In this document: positions 1 through 8,849 of the stretch, piece after piece
How the letters are laid out: the number at the start of each line of letters is the position of its first letter
Position numbering within the stretch: position 1 is the first letter of the stretch
From: Chitinophaga dinghuensis
GTDB taxonomy: Bacteria > Bacteroidota > Bacteroidia > Chitinophagales > Chitinophagaceae
Length of the DNA: 64,000 nucleotides
Direction: 5' to 3'
Assembly: GCF_003259435.1 (NCBI RefSeq)
Contig: NZ_QLMA01000002.1
Location: forward strand, 1 to 64,000
Position numbers and translations under genes: made by a program
The notes under the pieces: model-generated
The model's input: the letters and a program-made list of their open reading frames with translations, nothing else
Told to the model about the DNA's origin: nothing
Database searches by the model: none

Positions 1-432
1 TTTGCTACGCCTGTCAGACGGATTTCTACACGGTCGTAGGCGCCGCCTGTAGGGATGGTAGCGATAAACTGCTGATTGCCGCTTAACAAGCGGAGGGTAA
101 GCAGATTAGAAAGCGTATCTGCGGATACTTGCGTAGTACCATTATATACAGTCAGTACAGTACCGCCGAGCAGACCTACATTTGCCAGGGCTGCAGAGGT
201 ACCTAAGGTAACCTGGATACTATCTGTTGCACTTCCTGTATTCGGGAAGATCAGTTGTTGATAAACAGAACCACCTAACAGACCTACTGGTATAGACAGC
301 GTAGTGAAGTTCGTAGTTGAACTATCGATGTCGAAGGTTGGGTTCTGCACAGAGCAGAGGATACAACCAAGCGTAGTACCTGATACCTGGCTGGTAGCTA
401 CGTTACATGCTGTAGGTGGTACCACAGGACCT
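1..432 (-). repeat. Near-identical coding repeat, copy A
   Basis: This segment aligns without gaps to 1303-1734 at a constant offset of 1302 bp (434 codons). Aligned by eye there are 13 differences in the first 120 bases and 7 in the next 120. It encodes the beta module plus the start of the following Ig-like domain. Copy A is cut by the window edge, so its full length is unknown. Confidence 0.9.
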
Positions 433-3400
433 GTAACGGTTACCACAACTGGCACTCTTGCAGAAGAACACGCTCCTGGAATAGAGACAGCTGCCCAATA
501 AGTGTAAGTACCTGGATTAGAGAACGGACCTACTACAAATGGAGTTCCTGAACCAAGAACAGTAGTGGTAGTAGAATCTGCATACCAGTTGATCGTTGCA
601 CCTGGAACTGGAGTAGCGGTGAGACTTGCGGTCTGACCAGTGGCTACAACTACCGCACCTGCCACTACTGGAGGAGCTGGTGCAGTTACTACATTCACCA
701 CCGCAGCTTTCAGATTACCGGCGGCATTTGGACAACGATTGCTACCTGCGATTGCTACATAATAAGTATATGTGCCGACCGCCAGTCCGGTGATCGTCAG
801 TTTACCTGTTGAGTCGATTGCGTAAGTAGTTCCGCCAACAGTAGCATTTGTGATTGGCTGTGTTTTAGCAGCATCAAAATACCAGCTGAAGGTTGGGTTA
901 GTGATACCGGATGCAGGATTAGCCGTTGGAGCCAGTACTGCATTACCGGTGGTACAAGCAGTGGTGGTATCTGCCAGAACGATGTCTGTAGGAGCACCCA
1001 ATGCTTTCACTACTACCTGAACAGGAACTCTGTTAGGGTTTTCGCAATTCTGTGGACCACCATAAGCAGCTACCCAATAAGTAACTGTACCTGGTGTTTT
1101 CAGCGTATCTGTTGTGTAAGTATTAGAAGAACTTAATATAGTAGTGCTGGTAGAATCTGCATACCAGTGAACACTTGTACCAGGTGCAGGAGTAACTGTC
1201 AGTGTAGCTTTTGTATTTACACAGACAGTATCATTTGCCGTGTTGATAGTTGGGTTTGGATAGATGATCCTTGCACCATAAATATTAATAGAGTTCAACA
1301 GATTAGCTACACCTGTCAGGCGTACTTCTACGCGGTCGTAGGCGCCGCCTGTTGGGATAGTAGCCACAAACTGCTGGTTACCGCTTAACAAGCGCAGGGT
1401 AAGCAGATTAGAAAGCGTATCTGCGGATACTTTCGTAGTACCATTATATACAGTCAGTACAGTACCACCGAGCAGACCTACATTTGCCAGGGCGCCAGAA
1501 GTACCTAAGGTTACCTGGATACTATCTGTTGCATTTCCTGTATTCGGGAAGATCAGTTGTTGATAAACAGAACCGCCTAACAGACCTACTGGTATAGACA
1601 GCGTAGTGAAGTTAGTTGAGGAACTATCGATATCGAAGGTTGGGTTCTGCACAGAGCAGAGGATACAACCAAGGGTAGTACCTGAATTCTGGCTGGTAGC
1701 AACATTACATGCTGTTGGAGGTACTACAGGACCTGTAACAACAATAGTAACTGGTACGCGACCTGAAGAACAGGAAGAGCCATTTACAGAAGCCGATGCC
1801 CAATAAGTATATGTACCTGGATTAGAGAATGGTCCTACTACCAACGGAGACCCTGTACCTACAGGCGTAGCTGTAGTGGAGTCGGTGTACCAGTTAACAG
1901 TCACACCAGTAACAGGAGCAGCAGTAAGACTTGCTGTTTGTCCAGTGCTGATTACAATCGTACCTGGTACAACTGGAGCAGCTGGCGGATTCACCACGTT
2001 CACCTGTACAGGGATTCTGTCAGGGTTGGTACAACCATCAGCAGCGGTCACCTGTGCGTAATAAGTGATTACACCAGGAGTTGTCAGTACCGGAGTAACG
2101 AAGGTAGTACCAGTACCAGCAATAACCGTAGTTGTAGAATCAGTATACCACTTCAGCGTGTTGGCGCCCAGGCCACTTGCAGTAATAGTATCTTTTGATC
2201 CTACGCAGGTACTGCTATTGGTAAAGGTTGGATTTGGCGCAACAGCTCTCACACCATAGAAATTGATGGAAGAGAGCAGGTTAGCAACGCCTGTAAGTTT
2301 CACCTGTACCGTATTATATGGTGCACCTGTAGGAATGGTCACTGTAAATTTGGAAGGACTACTGAGCAGGTTCAGTGTTACCAGGTTAGAGAGTGTATCT
2401 CTATCGATAACGGTAGTACCATTTGCAACAGTAATTTCCACACCTGCCAGGAGTCCAACAGTAGCTAATGAACCATTATAGCCGAAGGTGAGTCTCAGGC
2501 TATCTGTCGCAGCTCCGGTAGTCGGGAAGATTACCTGCTGGTAGACGCTTCCTCCTAAAAGTCCCACAGGTATATTTAATGTACTGTAGGTGACATTCAA
2601 GGAAGTGTCAATGGCATTATTAGGGTTGGTTACACTACAAAGTATACAGCCCAGTGTTGTACCAGTAACAGTAGAATTAGGCATGTTACAGGTAGTATTC
2701 GGCGGAGCACTTACTGTAATGGTGTCTACTACGCGGTAGGATTCACAAGCGCCACTGGAGCTAAGTCTGACAGACGCATAATATTTATATATGCCAGGAG
2801 TAGCGAATGGTCCTACTGTTATCGTATTACCACTTCCTATTGGTGCTTGTGTTGTATCTGAATACCAGTAAACAGTACCGCCACCTGGAGGGGTAGCTAA
2901 TAATGTTACTGGTTGATTTACACTCGCAAAAACATTGGAGGAACCCAATGTTGGTACTGGCGCTTTAGAGGTGGTGATAACAGTTACCTGTTTCAGCGTA
3001 TTAGCGAGATTATCGCAATGGGTAGAATCGGATGCGCTGACAAAATAATTGTTTGTTCCCGCAGGTAAACCTATGATGGTCAGTTTCCCGGTAGAGTCGA
3101 TCAGGAAAGTAGTACCACCCACTACCAGACCATTAGTGATCGGTGTTGTCTTTGCAGCATCTTGCCACCACTTGAATACGGGTTTAGTCAGTGTGGTAGA
3201 ATATGGCGTGATCCGCACGGTGTCTCCCATACAACTGTAGGCTGAATCCGGGAAGTTGAGGTCAGCGGCGGTGGTATATGCTTTCACCAGCAATGAAAGT
3301 GGTGTTGGCTGGGAACCTGTCGTACACAATGTTCTATTTGCAGTAACAGAATAGTTGAAGGTACCGGCTGTATTAACAGGGGGTGAATAAGTTGAGGTAG

Positions 3401-4700
3401 ACGCGGGGCCCTGGACAATTCCACCGGAACCATTATACCAGGTATAGTTCAGGGTTGCATCGGGACTTTGAATAGAGAATGTGGCTGGGGTATTCAGACA
3501 TGTAGATTGATTAGCTACAGCAGCTGAAACAATCGGACTAGGAATGAATCGTCTGACATCATATACATTAAGGCTATTCGTCACATTGGCAATCGACCCG
3601 ACTCGGACCTCCACGTGATCAAAGGGCCCGGAAGAGGCGAAGGTGGCTGTTTGTTTGGACCCGGGGCCAGACAACAGACCAAGTGTAAGTAAACTACTTC
3701 CTCCATTAATACTGTCAACTACCGTTGTTCCATTATAAGTAAGAAATGTGAGGGATTGTAATGCGGAAAGTCCGAGTAATCCTCCACCACTTCCAAAGAT
3801 GATGCGTACAGAATCTCCAGTTTTAGCTAAGCCTGGGAATATTACATTTAAGCGGGTATAGGCGGCCACGCTGGCAAGTGTACTAAGAACGGCAGCAGTG
3901 GTGGTATCGCCATTGGGAGAAGTCCCGTCAATGGCATATCCAGGGTTGGTCACTGTTCCGAGGGTTACCAGACTGGCAATATCGAGGAGACTTTTAGGTC
4001 CGCCAATAACATCAATTGGTTGATCGCATGCCAGTGAACTGGTAGCTGGTGTATTATAATAAGCAGCATATACTAAAAGGCTGGAACCAACACTCACCGT
4101 ACCAGAGATCTGTACGCGAACGCGATCATAAGTGCCGGCTCCTCCGGGAGCAGGTACATAAATTTCCAGCTGGTTATTGTTTGTCAGGAGGGTGGCAAGC
4201 GCACTACTTAGATTAGCAGCAGTACCTACAGCGGTAGAAGCACCGTTCATAGGTTGTGCTGTCATCGTGCCTAATGTTACGCTCAGGAGGCTGGCGGGTG
4301 TTCCTATTTTCAGAATCACGCCTTGGTTAGCCGGTATGGGATTAGCGAAGATGAGGTCTTGATATTCAAATGAAGCTACGCCCACGCCTACTGTAATCGT
4401 GGAAGCAGTGTTCAATCCTGCCGGGGCAGCATCTACTGCAGCCGGGGCATTTGTAACACTACAACCAAGGCAAATGCCTCCACTGCCGCTCCCTTGAGAA
4501 GAGGCATATGTCCGTTGATAGTACGTTTGTGCGTTTACGTTAGTGCTACAACATGCAATAAGCAATAAGGCGGAAATGATGCATTTCCACCAGTTAATAA
4601 ATTGGGGGGTTTTCCTGGGTTTCGGATGCGATCCGTCCCGGGTTCTCAGGATAACAAAGGGAGCACTAAAAGGGCTATTAGGAGTAGCTTTTGAATGCAT
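1..4700 (-). CDS. Giant secreted Ig-like repeat surface protein (C-terminus outside window)
   Basis: The frame is open from ATG at 4700 to the window edge, more than 1560 residues. The N-terminus is basic and followed by a hydrophobic stretch (IISALLLIACCS) and VNAQ, which reads as a signal peptide. The mature part is rich in Thr, Val, Ser, Gly and Asn and is made of repeats. A beta module of about 140 residues, often opening with a CxxC-like LGCILCSV and ending in YDRVEVRLTGV, occurs five times. Between the modules lie PKD/Ig-like domains with the signatures ADSTTTxL and PGTYTYWAA. Proteins of this kind in Bacteroidota are usually exported by the type IX system and act as adhesins or gliding-associated surface proteins; the sorting domain would lie outside the window, so that route is inference. 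It is divergent from the NTPase gene. A search would be needed to name the family. Confidence 0.85.
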   Translation of the reverse strand, partial: MHSKATPNSPFSAPFVILRTRDGSHPKPRKTPQFINWWKCIISALLLIACCSTNVNAQTYYQRTYASSQGSGSGGICLGCSVTNAPAAVDAAPAGLNTASTITVGVGVASFEYQDLIFANPIPANQGVILKIGTPASLLSVTLGTMTAQPMNGASTAVGTAANLSSALATLLTNNNQLEIYVPAPGGAGTYDRVRVQISGTVSVGSSLLVYAAYYNTPATSSLACDQPIDVIGGPKSLLDIASLVTLGTVTNPGYAIDGTSPNGDTTTAAVLSTLASVAAYTRLNVIFPGLAKTGDSVRIIFGSGGGLLGLSALQSLTFLTYNGTTVVDSINGGSSLLTLGLLSGPGSKQTATFASSGPFDHVEVRVGSIANVTNSLNVYDVRRFIPSPIVSAAVANQSTCLNTPATFSIQSPDATLNYTWYNGSGGIVQGPASTSTYSPPVNTAGTFNYSVTANRTLCTTGSQPTPLSLLVKAYTTAADLNFPDSAYSCMGDTVRITPYSTTLTKPVFKWWQDAAKTTPITNGLVVGGTTFLIDSTGKLTIIGLPAGTNNYFVSASDSTHCDNLANTLKQVTVITTSKAPVPTLGSSNVFASVNQPVTLLATPPGGGTVYWYSDTTQAPIGSGNTITVGPFATPGIYKYYASVRLSSSGACESYRVVDTITVSAPPNTTCNMPNSTVTGTTLGCILCSVTNPNNAIDTSLNVTYSTLNIPVGLLGGSVYQQVIFPTTGAATDSLRLTFGYNGSLATVGLLAGVEITVANGTTVIDRDTLSNLVTLNLLSSPSKFTVTIPTGAPYNTVQVKLTGVANLLSSINFYGVRAVAPNPTFTNSSTCVGSKDTITASGLGANTLKWYTDSTTTVIAGTGTTFVTPVLTTPGVITYYAQVTAADGCTNPDRIPVQVNVVNPPAAPVVPGTIVISTGQTASLTAAPVTGVTVNWYTDSTTATPVGTGSPLVVGPFSNPGTYTYWASASVNGSSCSSGRVPVTIVVTGPVVPPTACNVATSQNSGTTLGCILCSVQNPTFDIDSSSTNFTTLSIPVGLLGGSVYQQLIFPNTGNATDSIQVTLGTSGALANVGLLGGTVLTVYNGTTKVSADTLSNLLTLRLLSGNQQFVATIPTGGAYDRVEVRLTGVANLLNSINIYGARIIYPNPTINTANDTVCVNTKATLTVTPAPGTSVHWYADSTSTTILSSSNTYTTDTLKTPGTVTYWVAAYGGPQNCENPNRVPVQVVVKALGAPTDIVLADTTTACTTGNAVLAPTANPASGITNPTFSWYFDAAKTQPITNATVGGTTYAIDSTGKLTITGLAVGTYTYYVAIAGSNRCPNAAGNLKAAVVNVVTAPAPPVVAGAVVVATGQTASLTATPVPGATINWYADSTTTTVLGSGTPFVVGPFSNPGTYTYWAAVSIPGACSSARVPVVVTVTGPVVPPTACNVATSQVSGTTLGCILCSVQNPTFDIDSSTTNFTTLSIPVGLLGGSVYQQLIFPNTGSATDSIQVTLGTSAALANVGLLGGTVLTVYNGTTQVSADTLSNLLTLRLLSGNQQFIATIPTGGAYDRVEIRLTGVA
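1303..1734 (-). repeat. Near-identical coding repeat, copy B
   Basis: Partner of the segment at 1-432. Similarity falls off sharply after about 1735, in the following Ig-like linker (GPVVPP then a diverged valine-rich stretch). More diverged copies of the same module lie near 2260-2680, 3560-3970 and 4060-4480 in the same gene. This suggests stepwise internal duplication, with the A/B pair the most recent. Confidence 0.9.
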
Positions 4701-5300
4701 AGCATCAGTATTTGGATAATAAGAAGTCTTGTTTATTGCGTTCAATAAACTCCGAGGAAGGCAGCGGTTAAGAAGTATGTAGACGGGCTTGGGATTCTGG
4801 TTGAATTGGGATTCCTTCTGCCTCAGTAATATATTTTGACAATCAGTTATGCGAAAGTATAGTGCTATCTGCGTTTATGTATATGTCTTTTTGTTCATTA
4901 ATTAAAACCCGTTCAGCCTGTTCATTTTCTTATTGATCTGTTCATTTTATTCATTCAATTGAACATGAAAATCATTTTGTTCATTTCATGTATCGAATCC
5001 GATACTTTTTTTAGAAAATTTTGAAAAAAGTTAGCAACAGCGAGGTTAACTGTGTCCTAATCGCAGTGGATAATTTGACCAGATTGGTCTATATGTTACT
5101 TCATTGACATGCAATAATTTAAGACGTATTCTACCCAAACTTAGGTAGCGATCCCTCAAACACATTATTTAATTACACATATATAACATTTTCCCATGAC
5201 TGTCCCGGTCCTGTTCATTTTAACTTTCTGAAAATCTAAACGTTTGATATCTACGTAATTAACTTTTGTACCTAATTTCCAAAATCCATTCTTGTCCCCT
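4701..5300. other. AT-rich divergent intergenic region
   Basis: 600 bp with no convincing ORF. It must hold the promoters of the surface-protein gene (minus) and the NTPase gene (plus). Apart from the TGTTCATTT boxes, the stretch TTAACTTTTG at 5259-5268 resembles a Bacteroidota -7 element with one extra base. No well-spaced TTTG -33 partner was found. No RNA gene is evident. Confidence 0.7.
4892..4987. promoter_or_regulatory. Cluster of TGTTCATTT boxes
   Basis: Four direct copies lie at 4892-4899 (TGTTCATT only), 4919-4928, 4939-4948 and 4978-4987 (last base C). A fifth, perfect TGTTCATTTT lies at 5212-5221. A short palindrome, TTCAATTGAA, sits inside the cluster at 4954-4963. The boxes are in the divergent gap between the surface protein and the STAND NTPase. 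Two inverted copies occur at 41052-41070 before a hybrid histidine kinase. A shared DNA-binding regulator is a reasonable inference; nothing in the window identifies it. Confidence 0.45.
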
Positions 5301-7898
5301 ATGATAGATATATCCTATGACTTTATTCTAACCTTGCAAAAGGAAGTTTTGCAGAAATTTGGGGTAGAAGTCATGTCGCCAGGAGAATGTAAACATCTCG
5401 GCCAGTCCATACTGGAAAAGACAACTCAATTAATCAGTGAGACCACTCTTAAAAGAGTGTTCGGCTTTGCTGTTGCTCAACACAGCTTCTCTCGTTTTAC
5501 CCTCAATACATTAGCGCAATACTGTGGATACAAAGACTGGGAGGCTTTCCAGCAGCATCATTATATGCTGAGCAACCCACAAGCCATTGCTGCCGCCAAT
5601 GGAGGGATGAAAGAAGCCAAATGGATAGAACTGAGAACCAAAGCCTCCGCAGTGTCGCATTATACTATGCTGACTTTGCAAAACCGTTCCGGTATCAACT
5701 TCCAGAATACCGTGAAACGACAATATATTATTAACCATATTGAGAAGTTCCTGGAAAGCAATTACACCGCTACTGCTTTAATTGCACCTTCAGGATGGGG
5801 AAAAAGCATCTCCCTGGTCCATATGGCAGACCATTTCTGGCATAACAAACAAGCAAAATTCGGGGAAGACGTTTGTTGGTTCATCCACGCTCACGCCGCA
5901 GGAAGCCTGCTGCTGAAAGGATTCTCCCTCTCCACCTGGCTGGATAATCAACTCAATCACGGCAATGGTGAAAACTTCCGCGAATACTTCACCTCAGAAT
6001 TCGAAAAAAGAGGCTCACGCCTTATATTAATAATAGACGGTTTCGATGAAATCGCCGTCTCCGCAGAAAAATTACGACTCATTTACTCCAAGCTGGAAGA
6101 CTTTATCTACTCCAACGACCAATTCCCCTGGATTAAAGTCATCCTCTCCATCAGAAGCAGTACCTGGAATGAACTGTTTCAGCGTCCGAACGACTATGCA
6201 GCCTTCCGCCGTTACTGGTACGTTGGCTCCGAAATGGATGAAGAAACCAATATCAACGTCAAACAACTCAATGACCAGGAAATAAAAACAGTCCTGGAAA
6301 GACATGAATACCCCACAGACATTATTAACCAGTTCTCTGAAGCATTCCTTCAGAAACTTAGGCATCCATACTACCTGCAATTGTTTTGTCAGCTAAACCC
6401 TGATCCAAAAACCACCTTTGTAGATGAAAACCTGAGTCTGTATGAAATTATTTCCCGATTCGTACAAAATAAGGTATTCATTTCTCCCACCAGTACCTTC
6501 AAAATAAAGATCATACAGCGCCTCCTTTCCCTACTGGACCTAGGTAGAAATGGCATGTATGTGGAAAAACTGGAATTGCTGGACCAAAACTCTGAACTAT
6601 TCCCTGCATATAAAGAACTCCTCGCTGATAATATCCTCGTAGAGGAAAACCTTAGCCAGGAAATCATGTATCATGTGAAAGTCCGCTTTGCGCATGTATT
6701 CCTCCTGGAATACTTTGTGGCCATGCATTACCTTCAGAAAACCAGTCAGCAGGTCAACGAACCGGTTTTGCAGGAAATCGCTTCCTATCTGCCGGCATCT
6801 CCGTACAGAGTAGGGGTGTTCAAATGGCTGCTGCGCTTCGCCATCAATCATAAACAAACAGATGGCATCCTGAAAATGCTGCATCTGCCGCTGTCTTTGA
6901 TTGAAAAATCACACCTCCTGGAATATCTCGTTCTCCATTATCAATTGGATGGCAACGACCAGATGGAACTAAGATCCATTTTCCCCGCCGGCTTCTTCAA
7001 GAAGAATCCGATCAGCAACTTCATTAATGATGAATTTATCCACTTCCGGAAGAAAAAGGTGCTGTGGGCATTATTACCACTCGCTGATACCAAAGAGGAT
7101 AAACTGAAAATACGCAGCATGCTCTTCACCATCTCTCTGCTTCAACTGGAAGCGGAAGAATGTGAAGCGCATTTATTAGCTATTAAAAAAATATATGCTC
7201 CTGAAGAATTGGAAGACGAGCTCTGGGTTACTCCTCACGAAATTCTCCTCTTCATTTATGAGCGTATGAAATTTGGCATCGTAGACGAACAGGTATTGCA
7301 GAAAATCTATAGTTATCCGCATTATCTCCAGGCCGCGGCCAGTAAACAACTCTGTACCTCCATTCCGCAGGAAATCGTTATCCGCAATATGGGCTATGCC
7401 CTTTCTTTGCTGGAAGATTTTGAACATCTTCTCCAGTTTACCCGGCAGATATTCGATACCTACCCTTCATTGGTATATCGTAAAACGGATTCCTTCCGTT
7501 TGCAACTACTCTGCTGGCAAACACATGCATTGGCAAGGCTGGGAGACATGGAAAAGGCAGAAAGACTTTGCAGGCATACGGACAAAGTGCTGAAAAACTA
7601 TTCTGCTAATTACTTCGCCAGTAAATATGTAGAGTCCCTGCAGAAAATGATTTCTGCCGATTACTATTATAAAGAACAAGACCTGATGCGCGCCCTGCGT
7701 ACCGCAGAAAATGCCGTAGAAACAGCACAAAAACTGGATTTTAAGGTAATTGCGCTGCGCAATCTGAATTTGCTGAAAAAACTATACACACAATTAAATA
7801 TGGCTGGCAAAATTGCCGATACCCAAACGCAAATAGATTCCATTAAAGCAAACACGTCCTTTAAGCATGAAGCCCTGAATTTTGCGCGCAAATTCTGA
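5301..7898 (+). CDS. STAND/NACHT-like P-loop NTPase
   Basis: 865 residues from ATG 5301; an in-frame TTG at 5292 is possible but less likely. Residues 1-85 form a helical domain (TLKRVFGF, FTLNTLAQYCGYKDWEAF) that I recall from other Bacteroidota regulatory or NTPase proteins. A Walker A motif, APSGWGKS, lies at about 161-168 and a Walker B, LILIIDGFDE, near 240-250; GFDE is typical of the NACHT/STAND class. The second half is all helical and TPR-like, with repeated AERLCR- and ALRTAENA-type helices, as expected for a sensor arm. STAND proteins are signal-responsive ATPase switches used in regulation, cell death and phage defence. There is no nuclease, TIR or protease effector domain, so a regulatory role is as likely as defence. 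The next gene starts 26 bp downstream. The substrate is unknown. Confidence 0.8.
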   Translation: MIDISYDFILTLQKEVLQKFGVEVMSPGECKHLGQSILEKTTQLISETTLKRVFGFAVAQHSFSRFTLNTLAQYCGYKDWEAFQQHHYMLSNPQAIAAANGGMKEAKWIELRTKASAVSHYTMLTLQNRSGINFQNTVKRQYIINHIEKFLESNYTATALIAPSGWGKSISLVHMADHFWHNKQAKFGEDVCWFIHAHAAGSLLLKGFSLSTWLDNQLNHGNGENFREYFTSEFEKRGSRLILIIDGFDEIAVSAEKLRLIYSKLEDFIYSNDQFPWIKVILSIRSSTWNELFQRPNDYAAFRRYWYVGSEMDEETNINVKQLNDQEIKTVLERHEYPTDIINQFSEAFLQKLRHPYYLQLFCQLNPDPKTTFVDENLSLYEIISRFVQNKVFISPTSTFKIKIIQRLLSLLDLGRNGMYVEKLELLDQNSELFPAYKELLADNILVEENLSQEIMYHVKVRFAHVFLLEYFVAMHYLQKTSQQVNEPVLQEIASYLPASPYRVGVFKWLLRFAINHKQTDGILKMLHLPLSLIEKSHLLEYLVLHYQLDGNDQMELRSIFPAGFFKKNPISNFINDEFIHFRKKKVLWALLPLADTKEDKLKIRSMLFTISLLQLEAEECEAHLLAIKKIYAPEELEDELWVTPHEILLFIYERMKFGIVDEQVLQKIYSYPHYLQAAASKQLCTSIPQEIVIRNMGYALSLLEDFEHLLQFTRQIFDTYPSLVYRKTDSFRLQLLCWQTHALARLGDMEKAERLCRHTDKVLKNYSANYFASKYVESLQKMISADYYYKEQDLMRALRTAENAVETAQKLDFKVIALRNLNLLKKLYTQLNMAGKIADTQTQIDSIKANTSFKHEALNFARKF

Positions 7899-7924
7899 CA
7901 GATTTTTGCTTTCTTGCAACATAG

Positions 7925-8833
7925 ATGGCAATTGACGAAAGCAAATATTCATTTTCACAGCAATTAATTTTCAATCTCCTGAGTCTGCTTACGGTTAGCG
8001 TACTGGCTCCGGTGATTAACAGGTTCCTGCCACCTATCATGGCCGGAGGCCTCCACGTGGACCTGATCGTCGCGGCGCTCATCAGCCTGGCCATCGTGTT
8101 TGCCCTTAGGTGGGTTTTTCGCCCGCTGATTATACCTGCCTTTCTCCTGGTATGCGTTGCACTCTTTGTGAACCGCTCTGTAGATGGATATTCCCTCAAA
8201 AACGTCATCGGCGATTATAAAGGGATGGTGCAGGGAAACTGGGGCGCGAAAGACAGTAAACAATTGGACATCCTTAGTATGTATCCAAGGAGAGTTGAAA
8301 GCTACCGCGACAAAACTGTTCGCGGGCTGCGGGAAAAGATCAACTACAATGATTCCATTGTCCGCAACTTCTCTGTTCAACATAGCCTCGACTATTACGA
8401 TCCCTATTTCTTCAAATATGGAAAAATCGTGCGTTTTTTGTCACTTTTCCGGTATATCAACACTCATTTTAAATATGTACTGGACTCCAGGAGAGATGAA
8501 TACTTCGCGACACCACAGGAAACCATTCAAAATGGACTGGGGGGCGATTGCGATGACCATTCCCTTTTGATGACCTCCTGTCTGCAATCCATCGGGGCCA
8601 GAACCAGGATAGTACTGATTAAAGGACATGCTTACCCGGAGCTATATTGTGGGAATAAGGAGGAATTTGAGGTGATCAAACAGGTTATAATCCTGTTTTT
8701 CCCCAAGCCTCCCATTAAGGAAATTTACTATCACGAGCTGAAAGGCGAATACTGGATCAACCTGGATTATACTGCTAATCATCCGGGCGGACCATACATG
8801 AATGATAAAGTTTATGCCCTCATTGAGCTCTGA
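7925..8833 (+). CDS. Membrane-anchored transglutaminase-like protein
   Basis: 302 residues. The first 85 or so hold about three membrane segments (LIFNLLSLLTVSVLAPVI, LIVAALISLAIVFAL, IIPAFLLVCVALFV). The C-terminal half carries a transglutaminase-like papain-fold site: Cys209 in GGDCDDHS, His235 in KGHAYPEL and Asp281 in WINLDYT. The triad is intact, so peptidase or amidase-type chemistry is possible, but the substrate cannot be read from sequence. It follows the NTPase by 26 bp and precedes the ClC gene by 16 bp, so the three may be co-transcribed. Family assignment is firm and role unknown. Confidence 0.8.
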   Translation: MAIDESKYSFSQQLIFNLLSLLTVSVLAPVINRFLPPIMAGGLHVDLIVAALISLAIVFALRWVFRPLIIPAFLLVCVALFVNRSVDGYSLKNVIGDYKGMVQGNWGAKDSKQLDILSMYPRRVESYRDKTVRGLREKINYNDSIVRNFSVQHSLDYYDPYFFKYGKIVRFLSLFRYINTHFKYVLDSRRDEYFATPQETIQNGLGGDCDDHSLLMTSCLQSIGARTRIVLIKGHAYPELYCGNKEEFEVIKQVIILFFPKPPIKEIYYHELKGEYWINLDYTANHPGGPYMNDKVYALIEL

Positions 8834-8837
8834 TCCC

Positions 8838-8845
8838 TAAATTTG
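8838..8845 (+). promoter_or_regulatory. Candidate -7 element (TAAATTTG) just before the ClC start
   Basis: Matches TAnnTTTG exactly and ends four bases before ATG 8850. If used, transcription would start at or next to the start codon, giving a leaderless or nearly leaderless message. No TTTG is found 18-19 bp upstream, so this may be chance. Confidence 0.35.
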
Positions 8846-8849
8846 CGAC

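Noticed and set aside
76..4362. Several plus-strand ORFs of 60-86 codons
   Set aside because: They are reverse-complement shadows of the repeat gene and recur with its repeats.
1..4700. Tandem-like repeats as a possible CRISPR array
   Set aside because: The repeat period is 1302 bp and the frame is open throughout; it is a repeated protein-coding module.
6072..6380. Minus-strand ORF within the NTPase gene
   Set aside because: Fully antisense to a gene with clear motifs and without any recognisable feature of its own.
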